Positions 1 to 9,877 of a stretch of DNA of 64,000 nucleotides are shown here, piece by piece. This DNA comes from Linum tenue. Taxonomy: Eukaryota; Streptophyta; Magnoliopsida; Malpighiales; Linaceae. Position 1 is the stretch's first letter. Every line of letters begins with the position of its first letter. The stretch spans positions 67,406,200-67,470,199 of the forward strand of contig CAMGYJ010000005.1 of assembly GCA_946122785.1 (NCBI GenBank), read 5' to 3'. A model generated the notes under the pieces. That model had not been told where the DNA came from, did not search any database, and was given only the letters and a program-made list of their open reading frames with translations. The position numbers and the translations under genes were made by a program.

Positions 1-17
1 AGCAGTTACCGAAGGGG

Positions 18-1217
18 ATGGCCACTCACTCCAAGCGACAGTTCTTCTCCGACCGGAATCATTATTTCTGGGAGGATCCTTACCTCTTAAGGATCGGAGT
101 AGATGGAGTGATCCGTCGTTGCGTCATGGAGAACGAGATGAGAGACATCATGTCTCAATGCCACGAGGGCCATACCGGCGGTCACTATGGAGGAAACCGC
201 ACGGGGCGGAAGGTGCTACAGTCGAGCTTCTACTGGCCCTCACTGTTCAAGGATGCAGATATCTTCGCACGACAGTGCAACCGCTTCCAGAGGTCGGGTA
301 ACATCTCTTCCCGGGATGTGATGCCCCAACATATATCTGTCGTTTGAGAAATTTTTGATGTTTGGGGCATAGATTTCATGGACCCATTCCCTCCATCTTT
401 TGGTAATTTGTACATATTGGTTGTAGTAGACTACGTCTAGAGGTGGGCAGAAGCTCAAGCCATGCACACTAATTCCGCAAGGCGGGTCTGCTCATTTCTG
501 AAGCAGCTGTTCTCCCGGTTCGGGACACCTCGCGCCTTCATAAATGATAGAGGAACCCATTTTCAAGGGCAATTCGCTAAACTCCTCTCTCGCTATGGTG
601 TTAAGCATAAGGTGTCAGTGGCTTACCATCCTCAGACGAATGGTCAAGCCGAGCTGACGAACCGGGAACTTGAGAGAATAATTGAAAAGGCGGTGGATCA
701 GTCCCGAAAGGATTGGTTCACCAAGCTCGATGTTGCTCTCTGGGCATACAGGACAGCCTACAAGACCCCGATTAGTACTTCCCCATATTGGCTTATCTAT
801 AGAAAGGCTTGTCATATGTCGGTTGAGCTAGAGCACAAGGCCTTCTGGGCCCTTAAGCTGCTGAATCTGGATTTGAGTGCTGCAGGTAGTGAACGTAAGT
901 GGAAGCTGCTAGAGTTGGAGGAATGGCGTTACCACGCCTATGAGAATACCCGGCTCTACAAAGAGAGAACTAAGCGTCTCCACGACGCTCGATTGAAGGG
1001 CCCGAAGGAGTTTCAGGTCGGTGATTGTGTTTTGCTTTATAATGCACGCCTAAAACTCTTTCCGGGCAAGCTGCGATCAAGGTGGTCAGGACCATTCACG
1101 ATCACCCAAGTATTCCCGCACGGAGCTGTAGAGATCAGCAATGCTCAAACTGAGCCGTTTAAGGTGAACGGCCACCTCCTAAAGTTGTATATGGGAGGTG
1201 AAGTAGAGCGCGCATAG
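18..1217 (+). pseudogene. Athila-type integrase (3' end of pol), two in-frame stops
   Basis: This is the C-terminal part of a gypsy Pol polyprotein, the integrase that inserts element DNA. One frame of 399 codons runs from 18 to 1217, interrupted by TGA at 345-347 and TAG at 438-440. The N-terminal zinc-binding region (about residues 48-92) keeps its His residues and the first Cys (87), but the second expected Cys is Phe (CNRFQR). The catalytic acidic residues are visible as D119 (WGIDFM), D177 (NDRGTHF) and E212 (NGQAEL), giving the D-35-E spacing of retroviral-type integrases. The C-terminal part resembles other Athila integrases. The lost Cys and the stops imply an inactive protein. The true pol start is before the window. 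Confidence 0.88.
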
Positions 1218-2357
1218 CTAAAAGACGGTAAAGAAACGCTTGTGGAGAGGAAACCCCACCTCGTTTTTTTATTTATTTTCCTTTTTTCGCCCATTTTTGT
1301 TTTGTGAGTCGTGTCGAGCGTGTCAAAGTTCGTACCAGTCTCATTTTTGTGAAAAATCGTTTGAATCGGGGCTGCTGGAATGTTGCACGATCAGAACAGG
1401 GTGGTGCATGGCCGTGCGTTCTTTACTCTTGACCGTGCGTAGCCTCGCTAATTTCCGCATGGGCAGCCTGGCATGAAGCACGGCCATGCGGTTTACCATC
1501 CTTGCCCGTGCGTAGCCACGCAGATTATGGCACGGTCAGGGTAACATTTTGCACGACCATGCAAGCTCCCTCGACCTCCCCGTGTGCACCATCGGTCTGG
1601 CACGGCCAGGTTTTTGCACACGCACGACCGTGCAGCCTCTATTTTAAATGCCTCCCCCTCGCCGGAATCCTCTCCCCCTCCCCGTAAAACCGCGTTTTTT
1701 AACCGTATCAGGTCGATTTTAGGCCGTTTTTGGTGCTTTTTCTCAAAACCAATTACAGACCCATTCTTCCCTCATCTGATCTTCCTATCCTCTCGTTTTG
1801 GGCTGCTTTGGGTCTAGTTTGGGTCAGCGAAGGCGATTTCCGGCGAAACTCCAGCGAGTCTCCGACGAGCGACTTCTGAGCAGAATTTCGGTGATCCATC
1901 GCTTTCGTTGCCTTCCCCTCACCTTCCCCTACACATCTACTTGTGTCTCGAGGTTTGATTTTGATTTCTACATTGTTAATTTTGGAGAATTGGGTGCTAG
2001 GCATATTGTGAATTGTGTTTTTTGATCAATAGAGCCCTTGTGTGGTGAATTTGGGTGTTTTTCTTATGCTTTTGATTCACGCCCACAAGGTGTTTGATGA
2101 AATGCCGGTTTTTCATACCCTTTTGTGGGGGCTGTTTGGTGGCCTTAATGACATGATCTGTGTGCGTGCTTGCTATGGTTGTGAACCTCGTGTTACCTAT
2201 TTTCATGATTGGAAGCACTCCCCTCTTGAATAAGTTTCGATGTTTGAGTTTTTCCTATGTGAACTATGGGTGGCAACATGGTTCTATTATAGTTGAATTC
2301 AAGTTTGGGGGTGTACTAACCTTCAGTTGGCTCTTTTCTTGGCACCACCTTGGTTTG
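1218..2357 (+). other. Athila spacer between integrase and env-like ORF
   Basis: No convincing coding sequence. The stretch 1385-1633 has about eight whole or half copies of a palindrome with arms GCAC/GTGC around a GRYC centre (described separately). From about 2090 to 2357 the sequence aligns by eye with 35888-36140 in the third Athila copy, including a stretch near GAAATGCC and a T-rich run leading into the env-like ORF. This is the presumed intron or leader ahead of the env-like gene. Confidence 0.6.
1385..1633. repeat. cluster of short GCAC-GRYC-GTGC palindromes
   Basis: Copies or half copies are seen near 1385 (GCACGATC), 1405 (GCATGGCCGTGC), 1431 (GACCGTGC), 1475 (GCACGGCCATGC), 1504 (CCGTGC), 1531 (GCACGGTC), 1552 (GCACGACCATGC), 1600 (GCACGGCC) and 1622 (GCACGACCGTGC). 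The centre is GACC, GGTC, GGCC or GATC and the arms are complementary. Function is unknown. Similar clusters with other arms occur in the Athila LTRs at 10945-11105 and 63350-63590. Confidence 0.75.
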
Positions 2358-2362
2358 GTTTT
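2358..2362. repeat. target-site duplication GTTTT (left)
   Basis: GTTTT directly before the LTR start TGATATGATC matches GTTTT at 6792-6796 directly after the other LTR. This fixes the LTR ends as TG...TA. Confidence 0.85.
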
Positions 2363-3299
2363 TGATATGATCTCAATCAGCTCAATCTTTGGCTCACGAT
2401 TGCTCGATCAAGAAGACAACCCAGAATACATTAAGCATTCTGATTTTATTCCAAGTATTGGAACAGTGTCGGGGTACCTACTTTGGGAACCTGGTTTTCA
2501 CGATTGGATCCATGAAAATGGGGGATTAAGAGCTTTTGTTGCAAATAAAGTCTCCCTCTACAAGGTTATATGGTTTGTAGTTCCAGAAAAGCTCGGCCAG
2601 AAGGGTTTTCAAGACCTCAAAGTTGCTATGTCAACACGGAAGGACTGCCCGAATTTGGCTAAGTGTAGAATCAAGCTCGTGATTGCTACTTTGGGGCATA
2701 ATTCGAGGAGTTTGGATGAGAATCGGGTCTCAAGGAGCATACCACATGAAAGTGTACAACTTCTAGTACAAAAGCAAGGAATTGGATGAAAGGCAAGATG
2801 CTTGGAAGCCTTCGAACGAAAGCTCCAAAGATCGTTCGAAGACACATTTTTTTTGTCTTGGGAGAAAAGCAGAATTCGAACCCTTATGGGATTGGGATTC
2901 CTTTTCCTTGTTTAATCGAGTATGTTTTTGAGTCCTTTTATGTTTAGATTTCTGTCTTAATTGTTTCTCTATTTAATGGTCTTTCAATTCACAATTGTAA
3001 CAAGTCTTTTACGTCAATTGAATACAAACTAGAGGTTTGGTTCACGAGCTGTTGCTTGTGTTTTGAGAGAGCGAGCTCTAGGCTCTTGTTGCTGTATCGA
3101 TCAAGCCATCCATCCTTGATCGTGGCCAGCCCCGACTTGATTCTTTTCGAGCCTTCGTCCTGTGTGTACGATTGCACGAGAGAGCTATACCGCCATTACC
3201 TCGTTCTTACCCTGTTTGCATCTGAATTTGAGTTGGAATTCGTCTCCAACCCTCGTTGTGCGACTCTGAATCAACCCCCACCCATATAGGGGCGTATTA
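2363..3299 (+). repeat. 5' LTR of the Gag-protease element
   Basis: 937 bp, beginning TGATATGATC and ending GGGGCGTATTA. It is the same length as the 3' LTR. An open frame running to 2789 corresponds to the C-terminal tail of the polyprotein ORF in the 3' LTR; here it has no Gag upstream. An AT-rich TATTTAAT stretch near 2970 could be promoter-related, which is only a guess. Confidence 0.93.
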
Positions 3300-3301
3300 A
3301 G

Positions 3302-3314
3302 TGGCATCAGAGCC
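3302..3314 (+). promoter_or_regulatory. primer binding site, initiator tRNA-Met type
   Basis: TGGCATCAGAGCC lies two bases after the 5' LTR. It matches the usual plant PBS TGGTATCAGAGCC, complementary to the 3' end of initiator tRNA-Met, with one mismatch at base 4. The position is where minus-strand DNA synthesis is primed. Confidence 0.85.
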
Positions 3315-3455
3315 TGAGGTTCAACGCAGGGCAAGAAGATTTCGACGAAGGAAGGCGTTGCCGACGCAGCGCCTTGGACAAGGTCAAAGGGCCCTGTTTC
3401 AAGTGACCCCGAGCTTTTGATTTTGGAGCATCAAGTAAAGAAGAAACAAGCTGCC

Positions 3456-4364
3456 ATGGGGGATCAGCAACCTGTTACAATAGCGGCATTGCAACAATTG
3501 TTCCAGGAGTAGTTTGCACAGATCAATCAACAATTGGCCGAGCTTCAATTTAGGGTCCCTGTTTTGCCGACGGATGCGCAGGGGAATCAAGGGAATCCTC
3601 TCTAGGATGAACGTGCGGGTGCCAATCAAGAGTTGCTGGCGCGGATTGAAGAGCTGGAACAACGGATAGTGGTAGCTGACCCAAATCCTCGACAATTTCC
3701 AGACCGCCGTGAGCATAGGAATCGGCGACAGGAAGCAGACCCTATTCTGCCTCAAGGAGTCAAGTTCGCAATCCCAACTTTCCACGGCACGATGAATGCA
3801 TCTACCTATCTTGACTGGGAACGTAAGATAATTCTGTTCTTTCGTTGTGGGCAATTCAGCGAGGATCAGAAAGTATCAATGGCTACTTACGAGTTCTCGG
3901 ATTATGCTGCCCAATGGTGGGAGCAAGTCCAAGTTCGGCGACGACGTAACCTGCAGGCGCCAGTTGGAACATGGGACGAATTACGCGGCTTGATGAGAGA
4001 ACGCTTTGTTCCAGCTTACTACCTACGAGACCTACATGACTCGCTGCAAAGCATTCGCCAAGGGTCGAGGAGCGTCGAGGAGTATTTCAGAGAGCTGGAA
4101 TTGCTCTTACTCCGAACAGACATTCGAGAGGACAGGGAGGCTACGATTTCGCGGTTTTTACATGGCTTGAACCGCGAAATCAGACATGAAGTTGAGCTGA
4201 GGTCGTTTGTCGACCTAGAGGAGGTTGTACATCTCGCCGTAAAGGTCGAGAAGCAGCAAAAAACAGCAACTGGGCGAAGGTTTTCCCCTGCAGCAAAGAC
4301 ATGGACAGAGTCTGAACCCAATTCTGCCCCGCCTCGACCCGACACGGTAAGATTAGCGCCCTGA
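3456..4364 (+). pseudogene. gag: Gag (capsid) region with three in-frame stops
   Basis: The frame starts at ATG 3456, after a CTGCC context, and is shared with the downstream protease ORF. Stops lie at 3510-3512 (TAG), 3603-3605 (TAG) and 4362-4364 (TGA). The N-terminal part is Gln-rich, followed by a short coiled-coil-like stretch (LLARIEELEQRI) just after the second stop. The core, roughly 3760-4250, has the retrotransposon Gag features: PTFHGTMNASTYLDWE, then AAQWWEQV, then a LMRERFVPAYY segment and RSVEEYFRELE. Gag would form the particle that packages element RNA. All three stops are explained by one C-to-T change each (CAG to TAG twice, CGA to TGA), so the ORF was probably intact not long ago. 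Readthrough cannot be excluded but is less likely. Confidence 0.85.
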
Positions 4365-6281
4365 AACACCAACCCCATCGCCACTGAACGATCGGGATCA
4401 ATCCAGTGCTTTAAGTGTCACGGCAGAGGCCATAAAGCCAACCAATGTCCGAACGTTAAGGCATTGATCCTCCGTGACGGCGAGTACATCTCCGACGAAG
4501 AAGCTGAACACAAAGAAAAGGAACGAAGCTCGTCGGATGAAGATGTCGACCAAGAGATTGAAGCCGAGAAGGGCCCCTTTGTGAGTGGAATGAATCTCAG
4601 AGCTTTAACCCTGGAATCCGAGGCAGAAGAAGACCAACGCACCAATTTGTTTCATACAAGGTGTTTGGTTGATGGTAAATGTTTATCGGTGGTCGTCGAC
4701 GGGGGCAACTGTACGAATGTAGTCAGCTACGACGCCGTCAAGCAGCTGGGATTAGCAACAATTAAACACCCAGCACCTTACAACTTGCACTGGCTCAATG
4801 ACTATGGGTCGATTAAGGTAACAAAGCAAGCTCGGGTGGCTTTTGAAATCGGCTGTTTTAAGGATGAATTACTGTGTGATGTTGCGCCGATGCAAGCTGC
4901 CCATCTGCTGTTAGGTAGACCATGGCAGTTCGATCGAGCAGTTACCCATGATGGAGGAACGAATTGCTACCGGTTCAAGTTCAATGGGAAGAAAATGGTT
5001 CTAAAACCCCTGTCTCCAGCTGAGGTTCGTGATGATCAACGACGAATGGCAGCGAACCGGGCAAAGAAAACTGAGGAGGCCAGTACCGGGAAGAAGAAGA
5101 ATGCGCTAATACTGGGTCGATTCATGTTGACATCTTTGCGGCGTGAGCAGCTTCGACGATCAAGCTCCACGGCCAACCCCAGTTCGCCGGTGACAGCAAA
5201 ACAGGGCAGGAGAGAGGGTCTTTTGGGCGAAGCGATGGGGATCAATTCGATCCAACCCAAGGCTGCCAACATAGTCCCTACCAAACCAGGAAGCTCTTGC
5301 CTTGATCAAAGGGGGCTGAATCCTTCGAAGCTGCAGGATCCCATTCCAACTCGAGCTCCTCTGCAAACACGCGAACGCGAGCAAAATTCGAGTAAATTGG
5401 ATGGGGCAGTTGAGGCACAATCAACGCCAACTAACCCTTCAGAACCATTGGGCGATGATATCCGAAGCTGTAGCAAGCGTCAATTGCGTTCGAGGAATCT
5501 TGCGGAGGAAATGCCCAAATCGGATTCATCAATTCTGAGTTCCTGCAATTCAAAAACCGTCCACGGCGGGAAAAAGGAAAACGAAGATTCGAAGAGTATG
5601 GCGATGAGTAGAACGGGAAGGATGATCCAGGGAAGTAATTCGAAGTCCACTACGGCTATTGGGAGCGGTGAATTGAAATGTGGATACTGCAAATCAAAAT
5701 TCCCAAATTGCCGGGTAATGAACTCTGCACCAATTTCCCAGAATTTCGAGTTTGAGCAGTCGTTTTTTGATCCGATTTGGACCCAATTCTGTGAGAGATT
5801 CGAGCTGCGGAAGGCCAAAGTGTTGAGGGCAACACTTTTTCAAGAGGAGGGGCCTGATATGATCTCAATCAGCTCAATCATTGGCTCACGATTGCTCGAT
5901 CAAGAAGACAACCCAGAATACATTAAGCATTCTGATTTTATTCCAAGTATTGGAACAGTGTCGAGGTACCTACTTTGGGAACCTGGTTTTCACGATTGGA
6001 TCCATGAAAATGGGGGATTAAGAGCTTTTGTTGCAAATAAAGTCTCCCTCTACAAGGTTATATGGTTTGTAGTTCCAGAAAAGCTCGGCCAGAAGGGTTT
6101 TCAAGACCTCAAAGTTGCTATGTCAACACGGAAGGACTGCCCGAATTTGGCTAAGTGTAGAATCAAGCTCGTGATTGCTACTTTGGGGCATAATTCGAGG
6201 AGTTTGGATGAGAATCGGGTCTCAAGGAGCATACCACATGAAAGTGTACAACTTCTAGTACAAAAGCAAGGAATTGGATGA
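4365..6281 (+). pseudogene. zinc knuckle, aspartic protease and unknown tail, reading into the 3' LTR
   Basis: This continues the Gag frame after the TGA at 4362, with no further stop until 6279-6281. Base 4407 starts a CCHC zinc knuckle (CFKCHGRGHKANQC) that binds RNA in Gag proteins. A protease domain follows: VVVDGGNCTN with the catalytic Asp codon at 4698, then LLGRPWQFDR about 75 residues later. After KPLSPAEV comes a Lys/Arg/Ser-rich linker, then about 250 residues I do not recognise, including a CGYCKSKFPNC stretch that might bind metal. The frame then crosses the purine tract (coding QEEGP) and enters the LTR for about 142 residues. RT, RNase H and integrase are absent. Because the preceding TGA is in frame, this part is expressed only by readthrough or internal initiation, or not at all. 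Confidence 0.8.
5842..5854 (+). promoter_or_regulatory. polypurine tract of the Gag-protease element
   Basis: AAGAGGAGGGG followed by CC sits immediately before the 3' LTR start TGATATGATC at 5855. This is where plus-strand DNA synthesis is primed. Unusually, it lies inside an open reading frame. Confidence 0.85.
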
Positions 6282-6791
6282 AAGGCAAGATGCTTGGAAG
6301 CCTTCGAACGAAAGCTCCAAAGATCGTTCGAAGACACATTTTTTTTGTCTTGGGAGAAAAGAAGAATTCGAACCCTTATGGGATTGGGATTCCTTTTCCT
6401 TGTTTAATCGAGTCTGTTTTTGAGTCCTTTTATGTTTAGATTTCTGTCTTAATTGTTTCTCTATTTAATGGTCTTTCAATTCACAATTGTAACAAGTCTT
6501 TTACGTCAATTGAATACAAACTAGAGGTTTGGTTCACGAGCTGTTGCTTGTGTTTTGAGAGAGCGAGCTCTAGGCTCTCGTTGCTGTATCGATCAAGCCA
6601 TCCATCCTTGATCGTGGCCAGCCCCGACTTGATTCTTTTCGAGCCTTCGTCCTGTGTGTACGATTGCACGAGAGAGCTATACCGCCATTACCTCGTTCTT
6701 ACCCTGTTTGCATCTGAATTTGAGTTGGAATTCGTCTCCAACCCTCGTTGTGCGACTCTGAATCAACCCCCACCCATATAGGGGCGTATTA
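5855..6791 (+). repeat. 3' LTR of the Gag-protease element
   Basis: 937 bp, same ends as the 5' LTR. The differences I can see are near 5880, 5964, 6366, 6416 and 6580 (one base each). It holds the last 142 codons of the polyprotein frame, ending at TGA 6279-6281, and is followed by GTTTT (6792-6796), the right target-site duplication. Confidence 0.93.
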
Positions 6792-6796
6792 GTTTT

Positions 6797-6803
6797 GTTG
6801 CAG
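6797..6803 (+). promoter_or_regulatory. putative 3' splice site before the env-like ORF
   Basis: Before the insertion the sequence read GGTTTTGTTGCAG followed by GATC and the ATG at 6808. The third Athila copy has TTCTTTTGCAG followed by GACA and ATG at 36163. A T-rich run ending in CAG just before the start in both copies fits a 3' splice site for a spliced env-like mRNA, as proposed for Athila-type elements. The LTR element insertion now separates this CAG from the upstream sequence. Confidence 0.5.
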
Positions 6804-6807
6804 GATC

Positions 6808-8109
6808 ATGTCACAGCCAAATCTCAGGCACCAGTTCATCACCGATTTGAAATCTGGGCCACACAAAGCCAAGTTCAAGAAGGTTTTGGCGGCCAAGATG
6901 GGCCCGCAGTCCCGCACTTCTATTGGAGCAAGAGGGCTCTATAGGCCATCAACTGCTACGACACCCTCGCGGAGGTCGTGGACAACTGCGCTTGGCGCAT
7001 CTTGCTAGCTCTACACGGGTACGTCTTTTATGAGCTGGTGATCGAGTTTTACTCGACTTTTGAGCACCAGGAGACCAAGGACTACCAGTCAGAGGGTGCT
7101 GTCAAGTTCCGACTGGGTGGGGAGTACACTCCATGAGCTACCACGAATTTGCTGCTGCTTTTGGCGTCCTTCCCCATCCGAACGACGACTTCGTCGTGGA
7201 GGAGGCCAATCCAACGGGGATCGATTTTCTGACCGTTTACCGCCAGATGGCACGGCCTGCCCATAACACAGGGTCTTTCAACGTTGGGAGGACCAAAGAC
7301 AGCACCCTTCGCATGGAGTACCGCCTCCTCCACCATCTTCTCGCCAAATCCTACATCCCCAACTTCGAGTCAGCCAACGCACTGACCAAGCGGTCGGTGT
7401 ATTGCCTGCACTCCATGAGCGACAGATTCCATAACCTACATTTGGGATCAGTCTTGGTGAACACCTTCTCCAAGGGTGTTGCTACACCAAGAACCCTGCC
7501 CTGCACGCCTCTCATCACCATCCTAGCCTCTCACCTCGGCGTCGGGTTTGAGGACTGTACTCTGGAGGGCAAGGCCAAAGCTTTTGGCGAGGCCACTGTT
7601 TCGAAGATTTACCTGCTACGGTTTTTCGATGAGGTCAAGTGGGTCGAGGGCCTACCTGCCCCGGCCATCCCCGACGACGTTGAGGGAGCTCAGGATGTCG
7701 AGTTGGAGGATGTGAACACTGCTGCTGCCCACCAGGCTTTCCACCATCGCACTTATGATAATGCTGGTAGCAGCTCCTCTGTCCCATCGCAGGACTACTT
7801 TGCCCACCAGTTTGAGCAGATGGGTCTCCAGTTCCAGCAGCTGGGCCGTTAGAACAAGCAGATCATCGACCAAAACCTCCAGTTTCATCAGCAATATGCG
7901 GCTCATCGGGCTAAGTATGGCACCCGCATGGTGACGTATGACGAGCGCCAGGGCAGCATGGAGACTCAGTAGGAGTCATCCTTGCTCACATTGAGCGTGA
8001 GCGCAGCCGGGCTCGCTGGATGCAGGAGGTCTAGCTGCACCTCCTCCAGCCAGCCGGCGACGATGCTTTCATGGAGGACATCAACTTCGACGAACTCGAC
8101 GACGAGTAG
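6808..8109 (+). pseudogene. Athila env-like / ORF downstream of integrase, broken
   Basis: This ORF lies 3' of pol, where Athila elements carry an env-like or otherwise unassigned protein. The start ATG (6808, MSQPNLRHQF) and the acidic end (DDAFMEDINF..., stop 8107-8109) both have counterparts in the copy at 36163-37528. The reading frame shifts more than once between about 6900 and 7135. The best preserved part is 7133-7852 (MSYHEFAAAF onward, with LLHHLLAKSY and LGSVLVNTF), then stops follow at 7850, 7970 and 8032. The tail is Gln/His-rich. I see no signal peptide or membrane segment, so env is a positional label only. The function of this protein is not known. Confidence 0.72.
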
Positions 8110-9877
8110 TCTGTACTCGTCGGCCCTTTGAGTGTTTTTATGTGTTTTGAGTACTTTTGTTTGCTCCAAATGTGTGCGGAGCCTGAACTGCGTCATTTGT
8201 GTGTTTTTCATTTGTGGATTTTCGTCTTGTGCCCATCTGGACTGACACTTATTCCTAACGCACAGTGTTCTGGTGGTTTTTGTTCGTGATCCTCTCTTGC
8301 AGAAACTGGTCCACTTTCCAGTCTGCCCCTGATGACTGGTCCATGGAGGGCAATGTCGTGTTCAAGTGTGGGGGGTGTTTCTCTTTGACTGAATAGAGTT
8401 TGTGTGCTTGGAGCCTAGTCCACTGTCCAATTCTCGAGATTTGAGGGCTCCAAGTATTGATGTTTGCATGATCTTATTGGAACTGTGGTTTATGTGGTGA
8501 ATTTAATGGCTGTTAAAATTGATGCATGACAACCTGATTGTGACTAGGACAACCGTTAATGATGACTGAGACTGCAGTAGGGTTGAGTAGGGGTTCAGTT
8601 TTGCAACTGTTTGCTTACCAACTGCGACTGGGATTGATCACTTATTTTCTACAATCGTTTATGCATCTAGTTTAGGGAATAAGAATAAGTAGAGCATATA
8701 GGTAGTCATGTGAGATTTGAGCCTGATCGTTTCTTTCTTGTGCGATAGATCCCTCTTCCATGATGTGTAGCATTCACGTTGCCAATAGTTAGGATGATGG
8801 AGGCATAGGATTAGCCCACGACTAAATCGATTGTCCTGGTGTGTCATACCCCCTAGTCAGCCCCTTTGAGCCGTGTAACTTTCCTTCTTTCGGTCTACAA
8901 TGAAAAATCACCCTTTTGCATCTTTTAGAGGTTCCACAAAGTGGTTTTTGCATGTTCTCTGCTGTTTTAGCTAGAAATAATATGAGGGTTTGTGGTAGTT
9001 CTTAAAAGTTGGGCATGTATTTGAAAAATGCGCAGATGTGGTGGTCTCAAGAAATGAATAAAAATAATAAAAAAATGAATGAAAACAAAAGAGAGCCACT
9101 ACTAAATATCTGTATCATGCTCATTAAGTAGTGTTTCTTAGCAGTCTGGCTTAGAAATACTAGCATTATTGTGACCTTCTTCACTCTTGTGCTCTAAAGA
9201 ACCTGATGAATGCAGAATGGTAGAAAGAAAGTAATTGGTTTGCATATTGTGACTTTGTTGGTTTTGAAATTGTGGAACCTTGTGCTATAAATTTTTCCAC
9301 CACCTAAAATGCCTTTTTCCCATGTCCAAGACCCTAGCCAGTCATCTGAACTAGTTTCTATGACCTCCTGACTAGATAGTGGTGACACTCGATATGTGAA
9401 CTCTAGCATTTAGAGGTTGTCGTCACGGTGAAGAGAAGCTAGGATTGAGAGAATAAGCATGCACATTTTTTGCATCAAATTGTCCTGACCCCACTGGTCG
9501 AGAGTGAGCGATTCATGTCCTTATACCCTTTACATTCTTGATCCCGGTGAGGACCTAGATTGCTCAGTCTCGATTCTGATGTCTTGAGTTTTATGCATAA
9601 GGTGACTGTCTTGAATGAGTGGTTGGGTCAAGTCTATGTTGGTTGGTGAACAGAAGGGAGACTCTTCCTTTACTCGATTCTGCTGCACTCGAATGTCATC
9701 TGTGGTGTTTGTCTTGGTTGCCGTTGCGGTTGTTCATGGGTTGATGTCTTAAAGCCAGTATGATTCACGTGTTTTGTGTCTATATAATATGTCCTCAAAG
9801 TTTAAATTGTTTTGAGCTGGCCTAGTGTCTGACTTGGTTTGCTTGGGGACACGCAAACGGTTAAGTATGGTGGAATT
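8110..9877 (+). other. Athila element 1 long 3' non-coding region
   Basis: No coding sequence seen. 8110-9100 aligns with 37529-38600 of the third Athila copy, including a block near CATAGGATTAGCCCACGAC and an A-rich run around 9055-9095. A purine motif AAGTGTGGGGGG lies at 8364-8375, about 1.5 kb before the LTR, and the terminal purine tract near 9862-9877 is degraded (AAGTATGGTGGAATT). Confidence 0.7.

Larger units (their letters stand above)
2363..6791 (+). mobile_element. non-autonomous LTR retrotransposon (Gag-protease only), complete, 4429 bp
   Basis: Two 937-bp LTRs (2363-3299 and 5855-6791) flank a 2.55-kb interior. The target-site duplication is GTTTT at 2358-2362 and 6792-6796. A primer binding site follows the 5' LTR and a purine tract precedes the 3' LTR. 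By eye the LTRs differ at about five positions with no indel (about 0.5%), so the insertion is young. The interior encodes Gag, one zinc knuckle and a retropepsin-like domain, but no reverse transcriptase, RNase H or integrase, so it must rely on another element. The Gag and protease look chromovirus-like (CRM/Reina group is my best guess). It lies inside Athila element 1, six bases before the CAG of the putative splice acceptor. Confidence 0.93.

Noticed and set aside
2160..2789. 209-codon ORF over the 5' LTR start
   Set aside because: It joins Athila spacer to the LTR by chance. The LTR part belongs to the tail of the polyprotein frame in the 3' LTR.
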